Origin: Caldilineaceae bacterium | Lineage (GTDB): Bacteria > Chloroflexota > Anaerolineae > Caldilineales > Caldilineaceae | DNA length: 64,000 bases | Assembly: GCA_022842065.1 (NCBI GenBank) | Contig: JALHQH010000013.1 | Coordinates: forward strand, 62,001 to 126,000 | Direction: 5' to 3' | Part shown: positions 1 to 9,391 of the stretch, piece after piece | Layout of the letters: every line of letters starts with the position of its first letter | Numbering within the stretch: position 1 is the stretch's first letter | Notes under the pieces: model-generated | Told to the model about the DNA's origin: nothing | Seen by the model: only the letters and a program-made list of their open reading frames with translations | Databases searched by the model: none | Program-made: the position numbers and the translations under genes

Positions 1-51
1 CTACGTTCGGCTGCACTGGCGGCGTGGTACGAAAGGAGCGAGGCTAGTTCT

Positions 52-282
52 ATGTTCACCATTGAACGCGCGGCGGTCGAGGATGTCGACCTACTCAAGC
101 AGCTCCTAAGTGAGACCTGGGTTGCCACGTACGCTGACCATATCGTGACAGTCTTTTTTGTTATAATAGGCTCAATGACGACTGCACTTAGTGATTTTGC
201 AGAAATAGTGACAGGTTCATCAGGAGCAAACAATGACACTGGTCGAAATTTTACCGACGATCCGGCAGTTACCGGCATTTGA
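52..282 (+). pseudogene. N-terminal fragment of a GNAT-like acetyltransferase
   Basis: The first ~30 residues (MFTIERAAVEDVDLLKQLL, then a segment with ETW and TYADHI) resemble the start of a GNAT N-acetyltransferase, including the alpha-1 region. After about position 144 the similarity stops and the reading frame runs through what looks like the promoter region of the next gene (TATAAT at 162-167) to a stop at 282. No acetyl-CoA-binding motif is present, so it cannot be a working enzyme. The frame is open upstream to the window edge, so the ATG at 52, preceded by AAAGGAG, is plausible but not certain. It is most likely a deletion remnant. Confidence 0.4.
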
Positions 283-448
283 AAAATTACGCTTAATTCG
301 GATTCTAGCCGAAGAATTGGATACAAGTGAAGAAATTTATCCGTTTGAGCACCATAAGACTTATCTGTTGCCAACCCCCTACGATATGTTTGGCGCAGGG
401 CAAGCATTGGCCGATGCATTAACAACCTTTGAAGCCAAGAAACAGTAA
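233..448 (+). CDS. Small antitoxin-like protein, orphan
   Basis: A 71-residue protein starting at an ATG preceded by AGGAG at 222-226. It has an amphipathic N-terminal helix (LPTIRQLPAFEKLRLIRILA) and a C-terminal half containing HHKTYLLPTPYDMFGAG. This layout is familiar from short Chloroflexota and cyanobacterial proteins, often annotated as hypothetical or antitoxin-like. The N-terminal helix also resembles that of the antitoxin at 612-881, but no toxin gene follows, so it is an orphan. A TATAAT hexamer at 162-167 could be its -10 box, without an obvious -35. Function unknown. Confidence 0.6.
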   Translation: MTLVEILPTIRQLPAFEKLRLIRILAEELDTSEEIYPFEHHKTYLLPTPYDMFGAGQALADALTTFEAKKQ

Positions 449-579
449 ACAATGCGTTTTCCGTGGCGATGTTGTGTGCTCGCAGTCGCCAAACCCACTG
501 AACAAGGCGTTCGGCAGCGCGTAAGCAGTTATGTTGCGGCCAACACAGCTTACGTTCCATTGTAATATTCAATGTGTGA

Positions 580-585
580 TATAAT
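580..585 (+). promoter_or_regulatory. Putative -10 box of the toxin-antitoxin pair
   Basis: TATAAT lies 26 bases upstream of the antitoxin ATG at 612. No convincing -35 sequence is seen, so only the -10 is called. Confidence 0.3.
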
Positions 586-611
586 TGCTCCAACTATTTG
601 GAAAGGAGCAA

Positions 612-881
612 ATGATGAGTAGTCAAGTGGTGATCGCCGATGAAGTTACTTTTGAGCAGGTATTCAGCCTCGCCCAGCAACTGCGCCCCAAAGATCAAGT
701 TCGCCTTATTGCCCGTCTTGCCCCCAAGGTTGAATGGGTTCTCGAACAAGTGGAGTCAATGACACCAGTCCTGACGCGTAAGCCGCTCCGCGGGTTACTT
801 GCTGATCTAGGACCGGCTCCATCCAGCGAAGAAATTGATGAGGTGCAACACGAAATGTGGGCAACCTTTGGGGAGGAGTAG
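612..881 (+). CDS. Antitoxin of a VapBC-type pair
   Basis: An 89-residue protein translationally linked to the PIN toxin that starts 2 bases after its stop. The start at 612 is chosen because GAAAGGAG lies just upstream; a longer frame from 585 would place the ribosome site inside the coding sequence. The N-terminal half has a helical segment (FSLAQQLRPKDQVRLIARLAP) like that of small antitoxins paired with PIN proteins in cyanobacteria and Chloroflexota. The C-terminal half (LRGLLADLGPAPSSEEIDE, MWATF) would be the part that wraps and inhibits the toxin. The antitoxin role is inferred mainly from context. Confidence 0.7.
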   Translation: MMSSQVVIADEVTFEQVFSLAQQLRPKDQVRLIARLAPKVEWVLEQVESMTPVLTRKPLRGLLADLGPAPSSEEIDEVQHEMWATFGEE

Positions 882-883
882 GT

Positions 884-1288
884 ATGGCTATTCGGGTAGT
901 TGCGGATACGCATACAATTTTGTGGTATCTCTATAATGATACTCGTCTTTCATCAACCGCTAACGCCCTGATGGATACAATTGACAATGCGGGTGATCAG
1001 ATTGCGATTGCCTCAATTACGTTGGCAGAAATCATCTATCTCGTCGAGAAAGGAAGAATTGATGGTCTGGCCTTTGGACGTGTAGTTCGAGCTATAGAGC
1101 AAGCGAATGCCACTTTGGTTGAAGTCCCATTTGATCACACCGTTGCTGAAGCTATGCGTCAGATTGCACGAATACACGTTCCAGAATTGCCGGATCGGAT
1201 TGTGACAGCTACAGCATTACATCTCGGCGTGCCTGTGATTAGTCGTGATCATAAGATTCATACCTCTATTGTCACCACAATTTGGTAA
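884..1288 (+). CDS. vapC: PIN-domain ribonuclease toxin (VapC-like)
   Basis: A 134-residue PIN-domain protein, the usual VapC length. Acidic metal-binding positions are visible: the first Asp in VVADTHTILWYL, a Glu in ITLAEIIYLVEKG, and the C-terminal Asp in ELPDRIVTATAL followed by VISRDHKI. VapC proteins cut RNA, typically tRNA or rRNA, when the antitoxin is degraded. The start at 884 follows GGGGAGGAG with ideal spacing and lies 2 bases after the antitoxin stop, so the two form one operon. A longer frame from 857 would overlap the antitoxin and adds no conserved residues. Target unknown. Confidence 0.85.
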   Translation: MAIRVVADTHTILWYLYNDTRLSSTANALMDTIDNAGDQIAIASITLAEIIYLVEKGRIDGLAFGRVVRAIEQANATLVEVPFDHTVAEAMRQIARIHVPELPDRIVTATALHLGVPVISRDHKIHTSIVTTIW

Positions 1289-1354
1289 TCAGTTCTCCTC
1301 TGTTTGTTGGTTGTGCAGTACTGTGGTATCAGTAATTCCCCACCGAACACCCAT

Positions 1355-2512
1355 CTATCCACCCGCCGTCTCCCGGCAAAGCAACCAATCGGCCAACAGC
1401 GCGACCACCATCGCGGCCAGGCTACTCCCCACCACACCCAACCAGCCAAAATGTTGCCAGGCGACGCCGGGTAGCGCCGCGCCCAGGGTGCCCCCCAAAT
1501 AGTAACTCATCAGGTAAAGCGCCCCGGCGCCGCCTTTGTTGTAGCGGGCCAGGGTGTTGACCAGCGCCGGGGCAATTGCCTGTGCGGTGAACATCCCTGT
1601 GCAGAGCACAAAGAGGCTAGCCACCACCACCGGCAATAGGGGGATTAGGGTTAACCCAATTCCCAGCATCGCGATCCCTAACCCGACAGCAATCAATCGC
1701 CGCCGCGGATAACGCGCCGAGAGGCGGCCGGCCCACGGTGAAACAATCACCCCGGCCAGATAACTTACATAGGCCAGGGCGACGAGGGCGGGGGAGAGGA
1801 AAAATGGCGCGGCGGTGAGGTAGTAGGGCAGGTAGGTGAAGATGCCGATAAAACCAAAGAAGAGCGATCCGCCAATTAAAAACGCGCCAAGCAGGGCGCG
1901 ATTCCCTAGATGGGCAAACATACCGCGATAAGCGTCCAACCACCCCCGGCGGTGACGGGGCAGATCACGCGGTAAGGCAATGCCCATCCAGATCGCACAG
2001 AGCAGCGTCAACAGGCCGAAGATCACAAAGGCCATGCGCCAGCCCAGGAAGTCGGTGATCAACCCGCTGGCGACGCGCCCGGTGAGACCACCCGCCACAT
2101 TGGCGGCAATCCAGCCGCCAACGCTGCGCCCCAACGCCGCGGGGGGCACGGTGTCGCCCAGGTAAGCGACGGCAACGGCGGTGAGGCCAGGGATGCACAA
2201 GCCTTGCAGGGCGCGGCCAAGCAGCAGTAGCCGAAAAGAAGGGGCAAAGGCGCAGAGCAAAGTTGGGATGGCCAGCAGCAGACAACTGCCGACCATCACG
2301 CGCTTGCGGCCCAACTGATCGCTGAGTGGCCCATAAATTGTTGAGGCGAGCGCAATCAACAGTACCACAGCCGAAACTGATAGCCCGGCCGTGGCGGGGG
2401 CTACGCCAAACTCCTGCGAAAGCAGCGGCAGGATCGGCTGTGTGATATACATGTCGGAGAAGACGATAACGGCAGTGCTGTAAAGGGCGATGGTGGCTGA
2501 ACGGTGGTTCAT
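1355..2512 (-). CDS. MFS efflux transporter (YnfM/AraJ-like)
   Basis: A 385-residue protein with twelve predicted membrane helices, typical of the major facilitator superfamily. After the first helix it has ITQPILPLLSQEFGVAPATA and then the MFS loop motif GPLSDQLGRKRVM (about residues 60-73). The sequence is closest to drug or sugar exporters of the YnfM/AraJ type, which use the proton gradient to expel small molecules. The substrate cannot be told. It is a single gene, divergent from the hybrid kinase at 2833 and convergent with the toxin-antitoxin pair. Confidence 0.85.
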   Translation of the reverse strand: MNHRSATIALYSTAVIVFSDMYITQPILPLLSQEFGVAPATAGLSVSAVVLLIALASTIYGPLSDQLGRKRVMVGSCLLLAIPTLLCAFAPSFRLLLLGRALQGLCIPGLTAVAVAYLGDTVPPAALGRSVGGWIAANVAGGLTGRVASGLITDFLGWRMAFVIFGLLTLLCAIWMGIALPRDLPRHRRGWLDAYRGMFAHLGNRALLGAFLIGGSLFFGFIGIFTYLPYYLTAAPFFLSPALVALAYVSYLAGVIVSPWAGRLSARYPRRRLIAVGLGIAMLGIGLTLIPLLPVVVASLFVLCTGMFTAQAIAPALVNTLARYNKGGAGALYLMSYYLGGTLGAALPGVAWQHFGWLGVVGSSLAAMVVALLADWLLCRETAGG

Positions 2513-2832
2513 GCAGTGGCTAACTTCGCTTGGTGGTTGCTCGGCTTGGGTAATTGGTGGCGCGGAATAGCACTTAGATTATAGCGCGTTGCTACTGGTC
2601 TGACAAGAAAGCTGTTACTGCACAGACAATGTCATTAAGGTAAGCGTTTTCAGGTCAATCGTCAACAATAAGCAGTGCACAGTCTCCAGGAACTTCCAAA
2701 CTGATCACTGTCTTACTGCACACTGATGATTGCCTATTGACAGGGAGCTTTAGTTATTGTAAAGTAGCTGACTATGAGACTGCGCCAAAAGTACTAAATT
2801 TATGTTCACAGCAATCAAGGATATGACCCGGT
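2513..2832. other. Intergenic region between divergent genes
   Basis: A 320-base stretch separating the divergent MFS and hybrid kinase genes. It must hold both promoters. It is locally A/T-rich, but I see no clear -35/-10 pair, conserved operator, RNA structure or small gene. Confidence 0.5.
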
Positions 2833-5271
2833 ATGTTACCAGTCCATCACTTGCTCAATGGGAATGATGATCAGGGGGAACGAACAGGCCAACTTGCGCC
2901 GCTCTATGCCCAATATCGTCCGCCCATTACGGCCTTTGCTGCGCTTGGGCCCGCACACTGGCCGGCTAGTGCGGACATCACCTCTACACAGCCTGATCTA
3001 ATTCTGCTCATTGATCGTTATGGTGTCTGCCGTGAGTACTTGACCGAAAACGCCTTGGGTGCCACTTCGCTACGTGATGCCCATATCGGCCGCACATTGG
3101 CGGAGCTCTTTGATCAGAGCCTTGCCAATCAACTCCATCGTTGTAACCGCCAGCTTTTTGCCACCCAACAGCCACAAAATTGCCAGTTATCGATCCTGGT
3201 CGATGAACAGCAACATTTGCTTGATGCACGTTTTACTTATTGTGGCCCCAATCGTGCGCTGTTGGTGTTGCGCGACGTCACCGCACAAGTGGCACGGGAA
3301 CGCCTGCAACATGAGCGCGAGGCGTTGCTCTATACCTTGATTGACGACCTACCCGGTGTCATGTTTTTTCAAATTGCGCTTCAGCCTGACTGCGCTTGCC
3401 ATTTTACTTATTTGAGTGCAGGGGTGGCTGCAAGCACGGGTGGCTACGCAGCCCAGGCTGTACTGGAAAATCCCGATCTCGTCATCAAACAGTTGTTTCC
3501 AGCAGATCAACGTTTGTTACTTGACGCGCTGTGCAATTTGGCCGCCACGCACCTGCCTGTTGCATTAGAGGTCCGGAAGCATCTGCCCAACGGCGAACTG
3601 CGTTGGTCACTTTTTCGTGCCATCTATCACACCAGTCTATCGAATGGCAGCATGGTGATCAATGGCTTTGAAGTGGATATTACCGAACAGAAGCGCAGCG
3701 CAGAAGCACTCCACCTGCGCAACCGGATTTTAGAGAGTATTCCCCATGGCGTCATGTTGACCAGTTGTACGGAGCCTGATGATCCCATTGTCTATGTGAA
3801 CCCCCGTTTCGAACAGCTGACGGGTTACACCGCGGCTGAGATTCTTGGGCGCAACAGTCGTTTTCTACATGGCCCAGAGACTGACCCACAGATGACGATG
3901 CGCTTACGCACGGCAATTCGGCAACGTGAGTCATTTATGCTTGAGTTGCTCAACTATCGTAAGGATGGCACTTCCTTCTGGAATGCCCTGTCGATCGCAC
4001 CCCTCTGCGATGACAACGGTCTCGTCACCCATTATGTTGGGGTGCAGACCGATGTGACTGCCTTCAAAGCGTTAGAGGCGCAATTCCAACAATCACAAAA
4101 AATGGAAGCGGTTGGGCGCCTGGCCAGTGGCGTGGCCCATGATTTTAACAACATTCTCACAATTGTCAACAGCTACTGCGAAATGATCCTGCGCCGGCAT
4201 AACTTGGACGCGTCGGTTCGACGGCAAATTGGTCAGATTTGTGAGGCCAGCGAACGGGGGGCTGCCCTTACCAACCAATTGCTTGCGTTTAGCCGTAAAC
4301 AGTTTATAACGCCAGTGGTATTGGATCTGAATCAGGTGATCACCAAGATGCAGAAGATGATCACTCGTCTGATCGGCGAAGATATCATCATGCATCTGCA
4401 ACTTGCCCCCCAACGGCCCCAACTCAAGATTGATTTGGGCCAGCTCGAGCAGGTCTTGATGAATCTAGCGGTGAATGCGCGGGATGCCATGCCCGATGGT
4501 GGCATTTTGACGATTCGGGTGCATACTGTCGTCTTATCAGCGGATCGACTGCCCCCCCTGCGCGCGAACCTGCCCAGTGCTGTGCTGCCTGCCCTCTACC
4601 CCACGTTGCCCTACCCGGCTGGTAACTTTGTGCAAATCTCGGTCTATGACACTGGTGAAGGGATGGATGAACAGACGCGCCGGCAGATCTTTGAACCTTT
4701 CTTCACGACAAAACCGGTCGGTAAAGGCACAGGGCTTGGTCTCTCGACGGTCTATGGGATTATCTCCCAAAATGGCGGCTTTATTGAGGTCGAGAGTGAA
4801 GTGGGGCGCGGCACTGCCTTTCACCTCTGGCTGCCCCAAACAGAGGAACAAGCCGTCATTGTGCCGCACAAGGATGCATTGGCCACACGACTGGAGGAAG
4901 GCACCGAAGCCATTCTTGTCGTTGAGGATGATGATCAGATCCGTTCATTAACTACCCTCATTTTACAAGAAAAGGGTTATACCATTTTTGCGGCTGCCAA
5001 CAGTCTGGAAGCCGCAAAAATGGCCGAAGCTGCGCTTTATCCCTTTGACCTGCTGGTAACTGATCTGATCATGCCCGGCGGCAATGGTCTTGATCTTTAT
5101 GCGTTGTTAGCCGCACGCCAGCCTGCTTTGAAAGTTTTATTCGTTTCCGGTTATACGCATCTTGAACTTTCCCAACATGAACTTGTCCTTGCCAATAATT
5201 TTCTCCCCAAACCCTTTACGCTGGAACTGCTGCTGCACAAAGTGCGTGATGTTTTGGATCGCGCACCGTAG
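2833..5271 (+). CDS. PAS/LOV-like hybrid sensor histidine kinase with receiver domain
   Basis: An 812-residue cytoplasmic sensor with no membrane segment. Order: PAS-like domain (about 50-145), second PAS (about 160-285, ending VDITEQKR), third PAS of LOV type (about 295-415, with [19 protein letters not shown], a FLHGPETD segment and [14 protein letters not shown]), then HisKA with the phosphoacceptor His near 436 ([13 protein letters not shown]). The HATPase domain has N and G boxes ([27 protein letters not shown]). The C-terminal receiver (about 693-810) has its acidic pocket in VVEDDD, the phosphorylated Asp near 743 (VTDLIMPG) and the Lys in PKPF. The LOV-like domain has Ser where photosensory LOV domains carry the flavin-adduct Cys. 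No partner regulator is adjacent, so the output is unknown. Confidence 0.9.
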   Translation: MLPVHHLLNGNDDQGERTGQLAPLYAQYRPPITAFAALGPAHWPASADITSTQPDLILLIDRYGVCREYLTENALGATSLRDAHIGRTLAELFDQSLANQLHRCNRQLFATQQPQNCQLSILVDEQQHLLDARFTYCGPNRALLVLRDVTAQVARERLQHEREALLYTLIDDLPGVMFFQIALQPDCACHFTYLSAGVAASTGGYAAQAVLENPDLVIKQLFPADQRLLLDALCNLAATHLPVALEVRKHLPNGELRWSLFRAIYHTSLSNGSMVINGFEVDITEQKRSAEALHLRNRILESIPHGVMLTSCTEPDDPIVYVNPRFEQLTGYTAAEILGRNSRFLHGPETDPQMTMRLRTAIRQRESFMLELLNYRKDGTSFWNALSIAPLCDDNGLVTHYVGVQTDVTAFKALEAQFQQSQKMEAVGRLASGVAHDFNNILTIVNSYCEMILRRHNLDASVRRQIGQICEASERGAALTNQLLAFSRKQFITPVVLDLNQVITKMQKMITRLIGEDIIMHLQLAPQRPQLKIDLGQLEQVLMNLAVNARDAMPDGGILTIRVHTVVLSADRLPPLRANLPSAVLPALYPTLPYPAGNFVQISVYDTGEGMDEQTRRQIFEPFFTTKPVGKGTGLGLSTVYGIISQNGGFIEVESEVGRGTAFHLWLPQTEEQAVIVPHKDALATRLEEGTEAILVVEDDDQIRSLTTLILQEKGYTIFAAANSLEAAKMAEAALYPFDLLVTDLIMPGGNGLDLYALLAARQPALKVLFVSGYTHLELSQHELVLANNFLPKPFTLELLLHKVRDVLDRAP

Positions 5272-5296
5272 TAAACTGCAAATTAAACGATCTGAC

Positions 5297-5358
5297 AGGA
5301 TTTACGCCTGCTCATAGGGGCACGATATATCGTGCCCCTATGAGCAGGCGTAAATCCT
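5297..5358. repeat. Perfect 62-bp palindrome
   Basis: Two 31-base arms are exact reverse complements with no loop, centred between 5327 and 5328 (core CGATATATCG). It begins 25 bases after the hybrid kinase stop. It could act as a bidirectional terminator, but there is no T-run and the length suggests a palindromic mobile element of the MITE/REP kind. Confidence 0.8.
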
Positions 5359-5365
5359 TGATGAC

Positions 5366-5420
5366 ATATTCAATTGCGGAGTGGCGTATCCAGGGGGTGC
5401 TCCACTTCGCAATTGAATAT
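5366..5420. repeat. Interrupted inverted repeat
   Basis: Arms of 19 bases (5366-5384 and 5402-5420) pair with one G-U-type mismatch around a 17-base loop. It sits 8 bases after the perfect palindrome. With that palindrome it fills much of the 365-base gap before the ATPase gene. The rest of the gap (5421-5636) is A/T-rich and should contain the promoter of the iron operon. Confidence 0.7.
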
Positions 5421-5636
5421 AATGTGCCGATTGAATAACCACCTTTACAATTTTTATTAACCACTGTTAATCTTCACCCAAACCTCACTTAGCCACCCTC
5501 TTCACCCGCGCCTTATCCCTTTATGTGAAATTTATCATAAAAACCCCTTGAAATTGTATACCAATTTATGTTACTGTTACCTTGTCCAGCGCCATTTGCC
5601 AGGATTACAGAGATTGCGATTGTAGTTGAGGATTTT

Positions 5637-6500
5637 ATGTCAAAAGAACACCGTTTACAGGCCGAAGGGCTTGCACTTGCCTACGAACGCAATATTATTA
5701 TTCAGGATTTAGCCTTGACCATTCCCGCCGGCCAGATTACCGCGCTGGTGGGGCCGAATGGTTGTGGCAAGTCGACCCTCTTGCGTGGCTTGGCGCGTTT
5801 GCTGCAGCCCAAGGCTGGTCATGTCTACCTTGATGGTAAGGCGATTCATGCTATACCGACCAAAGTGCTCGCGACGCAAATTGGTATCCTGCCGCAAAGC
5901 CCGACTGCACCCGAAGGCTTGACCGTCTATGAATTGGTGGCCCAAGGCCGCTATCCGCATCAGAGCTGGTTTCAGCAATGGTCACAAAAGGATGAAGCAC
6001 TGGCCCAACAGGCGATGGCGATTACCAACATCCTCCAATTTGCCGAGCGCCCGTTGGATACGCTCTCCGGTGGCCAACGGCAGCGGGCCTGGATCGCCAT
6101 GGCGTTGGCCCAAGAAACCGAAATCCTGCTGCTCGATGAGCCGACCACCTTTCTTGACCTGGCTTATCAGATCGAAGTGCTTGATCTGCTGCACGAATTA
6201 AACGAGGCTGGGCGCACGATTGTCATGGTGTTGCATGATCTTAACCAAGCCTGTCGCTACGCCCACAACCTGGTTGCCATGTGTGACGGCCGGATTCACG
6301 TGCAGGGTGAACCGCAGATCGTCATGACCGAGCAGATGGTGACCGATGTCTTCCGCGTTAAAGCCCAGATTGCGCCGGATCCGGTGACGGGGACGCCCAT
6401 GTGTGTCCCGTTGGGGCGCGTAAAAACGCCACGACTGGGTTTCAACGGTCATCCTGCCTTGGAAATGGCCCCCAAACTAGTCGCAACGCTGTCAAATTGA
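5637..6500 (+). CDS. Iron-siderophore ABC transporter ATP-binding protein (FecE/FepC-like)
   Basis: A 287-residue ABC ATPase of the FecE/FepC/BtuD group, which powers import of ferric siderophores, heme or cobalamin through FecCD-type permeases. Visible motifs: Walker [11 protein letters not shown]-loop region IGILPQSP, signature LSGGQRQR, Walker [13 protein letters not shown] and switch VLHDLNQA. The start at 5637 is preceded by GTTGAGG; a frame opening at 5568 would add 23 residues unlike the family. There is no FecCD gene beside it; the two FecCD permeases of the window lie 28 and 30 kb downstream. It is followed after 53 bases by the ferric-iron binding lipoprotein gene. Confidence 0.9.
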   Translation: MSKEHRLQAEGLALAYERNIIIQDLALTIPAGQITALVGPNGCGKSTLLRGLARLLQPKAGHVYLDGKAIHAIPTKVLATQIGILPQSPTAPEGLTVYELVAQGRYPHQSWFQQWSQKDEALAQQAMAITNILQFAERPLDTLSGGQRQRAWIAMALAQETEILLLDEPTTFLDLAYQIEVLDLLHELNEAGRTIVMVLHDLNQACRYAHNLVAMCDGRIHVQGEPQIVMTEQMVTDVFRVKAQIAPDPVTGTPMCVPLGRVKTPRLGFNGHPALEMAPKLVATLSN

Positions 6501-6553
6501 ATTTCTATTAAATTTACAAAATGCACCTTATGCTCGAAAGGAACTGTTAGAAA

Positions 6554-7630
6554 ATGTTGACTCATTCCCGGTGGCTTACTTTACTGCTCATTGTCACCAT
6601 TGCCCTGAGTGCCTGCGCGCCAGTTCAGCCCGCGGCACCGGCCACCTCCTCTGAAACTGCCGAAACTGAGAGTGCCACTGCCCCCGCGGCAGAGGCCGGT
6701 GGTACCTTAGTCCTCTATTCCGGTCGCAGCGAAAATTTGGTTGGGCCGCTGATCGAACAATTTGAAGCAGCCAGCGGGATTGATGTCGAAGTGCGCTACG
6801 GTAGTACGCCGGAAGTCGCCGCGACCTTGCTGGAAGAAGGTGCTAACTCCCCCGCCGATGTTTTCTTTGCGCAGGATCCGGGCGGGCTGGGCGCTATCGC
6901 TAATGCCGGTCTGCTGGCCGCGTTGCCAGAGGAAATCGTCAACACGGTCAAACCTGAATTCCGCTCGCCGGATGGTTTATGGGTCGGCGTCTCTGGCCGC
7001 GCTCGCGTCGTCGTCTACAACACCGATCTGCTGACCGAAGCCGATCTGCCGGCGGACATTGCCGAATTTACCGACCCGGCGTGGGATGGCCGGATTGGCT
7101 GGGCCCCCACCAATGCTTCTTTCCAAGCGATGGTGACTGGGATGCGTGTGATCTGGGGTGAAGATGAGACCCGCGCCTGGCTCGAAGGGATGCAGGCCAA
7201 CAATCCGGTGGTCTACGAAGGCAACGCCCCGATTGTCGAAGGGGTCGCTGCCGGTGAAGTCGAAGTGGGCCTGGTCAATCACTACTATCTCTATCGCTTC
7301 CTGGCCGAACAAGGGGAAACGTTTGCCGCCCGCAACTACTTTCTACCCGGTGGTGGCCCTGGCTCGCTGGTGATGGTCGCTGGCGTTGGCCGTTTGGCGA
7401 CTGGCCAAAATGAGGCCAATGCCCTCACTTTTATCGAATATCTGGTTTCGACCGCAGCACAGGAATATTTTACCAGCGAGACCAGTGAGTACCCGGTGGT
7501 TGAAGGGGTGGCCGCCCCGGCAGGGCTGACCCCAATTGAAGAACTGAACACAGCCGAGATTACTGCTACCGACTTGGCTGATGTACAAGGCACAACACAG
7601 TTGTTGCAAGAAGTAGGGGTTTTGCCCTAA
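6554..7630 (+). CDS. fbpA: Ferric-iron ABC transporter substrate-binding lipoprotein (FbpA/FutA type)
   Basis: A 358-residue binding protein of the FbpA/FutA/AfuA family, which captures free Fe(III) outside the membrane. It starts with a lipoprotein signal (hydrophobic stretch ending LSAC, mature Cys near residue 21), then an Ala/Thr/Glu-rich linker. The binding fold begins with LVLYSGRSENLVGPLIEQF and contains PADVFFAQDPGGLG. NHYYLYRFL (about residue 240) holds the adjacent tyrosines that bind iron in this family. GAAAGGAAC at 6535-6543 is the ribosome site. The permease and ATPase genes follow as one FbpABC unit. Confidence 0.92.
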   Translation: MLTHSRWLTLLLIVTIALSACAPVQPAAPATSSETAETESATAPAAEAGGTLVLYSGRSENLVGPLIEQFEAASGIDVEVRYGSTPEVAATLLEEGANSPADVFFAQDPGGLGAIANAGLLAALPEEIVNTVKPEFRSPDGLWVGVSGRARVVVYNTDLLTEADLPADIAEFTDPAWDGRIGWAPTNASFQAMVTGMRVIWGEDETRAWLEGMQANNPVVYEGNAPIVEGVAAGEVEVGLVNHYYLYRFLAEQGETFAARNYFLPGGGPGSLVMVAGVGRLATGQNEANALTFIEYLVSTAAQEYFTSETSEYPVVEGVAAPAGLTPIEELNTAEITATDLADVQGTTQLLQEVGVLP

Positions 7631-7666
7631 AATTATAGCTAGCTGATGGTTAGCGATAGGTTCATC

Positions 7667-7715
7667 AATAATTAATGGAAAACAATTAACTGTTAATTGT
7701 TTTCCATTAATTATT
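7667..7715 (+). terminator. Perfect hairpin between fbpA and fbpB
   Basis: Arms of 24 bases (7667-7690 and 7692-7715) are exact reverse complements around a single T and are followed by TTTTGTT. The stem is A/T-rich. It may act as a terminator or attenuator that makes the binding protein more abundant than the permease, or protect the upstream mRNA end. It also shows that the permease start at 7697 within the hairpin is unlikely. Confidence 0.6.
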
Positions 7716-7738
7716 TTGTTGATTGTAGAAAACGTGCG

Positions 7739-9391
7739 ATGCAGCAGGTAGAGACAATCCCAAACCCCATAACACCCACCCCGACGGCCGGCCGTTGGTT
7801 CCTGCCTTTTTCGTGGACCACGCTGCTGCTTTGGATCATGGGGTTATTGGTGGCATTGGCCCTGCTCTTGCCCAGCTTCTATCTGCTAATGCGCGCTGTG
7901 GGGGCAGGTGAAGCTGCCTGGCAGAATCTTTTTCGCCTGCGCACCTTTGCGACCCTGTTGCGTACCCTCGGGCTGGCACTGTCGGTAACGGCCCTCTCCG
8001 CGCTGATTGCGGTGCCGCTGGCTTGGCTCACCGTGCGCACCGATGTGCCGCTGCGGCGGCTCTGGGCCACGCTCACCCCATTGCCGCTGGTGATTCCCAG
8101 TTATGTTGGTGCTTATTTACTGGCTTCGGCGCTTGGGCCACGTGGCATGTTACAGGGGCTGTTGGAAAACGCCTTTGGCATTGAACGGCTCCCTTCCCTC
8201 TATGGCTTTCCTGGTGCCCTGATCACCCTAACCTTACTCAGCTATCCTTACCTGCTCCTCAGTGTGCGTGCTACCTTGCTGCGCATCGATCCGGCCTTGG
8301 AAGAGGCGTCCCGTAGCCTGGGGCGTAGCCCTTGGTTCACCTTCTGGCGCGTAACTATGCCGCTCTTGCGTCCAGCCTTGGGGGCAGGAGGTTTGTTAGT
8401 TGCCCTCTATACGTTGCGTGACTTTGGTGCAGTGGCCCTCATGCGCTATGACACCTTTACGCGGGTCATCTATGTACAGTATCAGTCATTTGATCGGGCG
8501 CAGGCCGCGTTGCCTGCCCTGATTTTGATCGGGGTGACCTTGATCTTTGTCACCTTGGAAGGCCGAATTCAACAACGGGCCCGCTATTTTCAGGGGGAGA
8601 GCGGCGCGCAACGCCCGCCAACGATGGTTGCGTTGGGACTATGGCGCTGGCCGGCGTTGCTCTACTGTTTTGGGGTGGTGGCCTGTAGTCTGCTGCTGCC
8701 AACCCTGATGCTCTTTTACTGGCTCTTTCGGGGGCTGTTGGCCGGTGAAATGGCATCGGCCCTCGGTGTCGCCACTTGGAATGCCGTCTTGGCCTCGGCG
8801 TTGGCTGCGTTGGTCACGGTTGCCGCCGCGATTCCGGTGGGGCTGCTGGTCGTGCGCCATCCCAGTAAGTTGACCTATCTGTTGGAGCGGCTCACCTATT
8901 CGGCCTATGCCCTGCCCGGCATTGTGATTGCCTTGGCCTTGGTCTTTTTGGGCGCCAATCATGTGCCTTGGCTTTATCAAACCTTGCCGCTGTTGATCCT
9001 GGCCTATCTGATTCTCTTTATTCCCCAAGCGGTGGGCACGGTGCGCAGCTCTCTGCTCCAGATCCACCCGAGCCTGGAGGAAGTGGCGCACAGTTTGGGC
9101 AAAGGCTCGGCGCGCGTTTTCTGGTCGATCACCCTGCCCTTATTGCGCCCTGGTTTGTTAGCGGGGGCCGGGATGGTCTTTTTAACGGCCATGAAAGAGC
9201 TGCCGGCTACGCTGTTGTTAGCGCCGATTGGCTTTAAAACATTGGCGACCGCGGTCTGGTCTTCGGTTTCCGAAGCCTATTTTGCCGCCGCTGCCGCCCC
9301 CGCCCTGTTGATTGTCCTAATGTCGTCTTTACCTATGATGATTCAAATATTGCGTGAGCAGAACCATGAGCAAGATCGCCGTCCACTGTGA
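7739..9391 (+). CDS. fbpB: Ferric-iron ABC transporter permease (FbpB type, fused double)
   Basis: A 550-residue inner-membrane permease made of two homologous halves of about six helices each, as in FbpB/SfuB. Each half carries the EAA loop that docks the ATPase: EEASRSLGRSPWFTFWRVTMP in the first and LEEVAHSLGKGSARVFWSITLP in the second. The ATG at 7739 is preferred because the longer frame begins inside a perfect hairpin. The 3' end overlaps the ATPase gene by 26 bases, indicating translational coupling. It passes Fe(III) delivered by the upstream lipoprotein. Confidence 0.92.
   Translation: MQQVETIPNPITPTPTAGRWFLPFSWTTLLLWIMGLLVALALLLPSFYLLMRAVGAGEAAWQNLFRLRTFATLLRTLGLALSVTALSALIAVPLAWLTVRTDVPLRRLWATLTPLPLVIPSYVGAYLLASALGPRGMLQGLLENAFGIERLPSLYGFPGALITLTLLSYPYLLLSVRATLLRIDPALEEASRSLGRSPWFTFWRVTMPLLRPALGAGGLLVALYTLRDFGAVALMRYDTFTRVIYVQYQSFDRAQAALPALILIGVTLIFVTLEGRIQQRARYFQGESGAQRPPTMVALGLWRWPALLYCFGVVACSLLLPTLMLFYWLFRGLLAGEMASALGVATWNAVLASALAALVTVAAAIPVGLLVVRHPSKLTYLLERLTYSAYALPGIVIALALVFLGANHVPWLYQTLPLLILAYLILFIPQAVGTVRSSLLQIHPSLEEVAHSLGKGSARVFWSITLPLLRPGLLAGAGMVFLTAMKELPATLLLAPIGFKTLATAVWSSVSEAYFAAAAAPALLIVLMSSLPMMIQILREQNHEQDRRPL

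Noticed and set aside
449..611. Possible integron attC site after the first small gene
   Set aside because: ACAAGGCGTTCGGC resembles part of an attC site, but I could not find matching R' and R'' core sites or an integrase.
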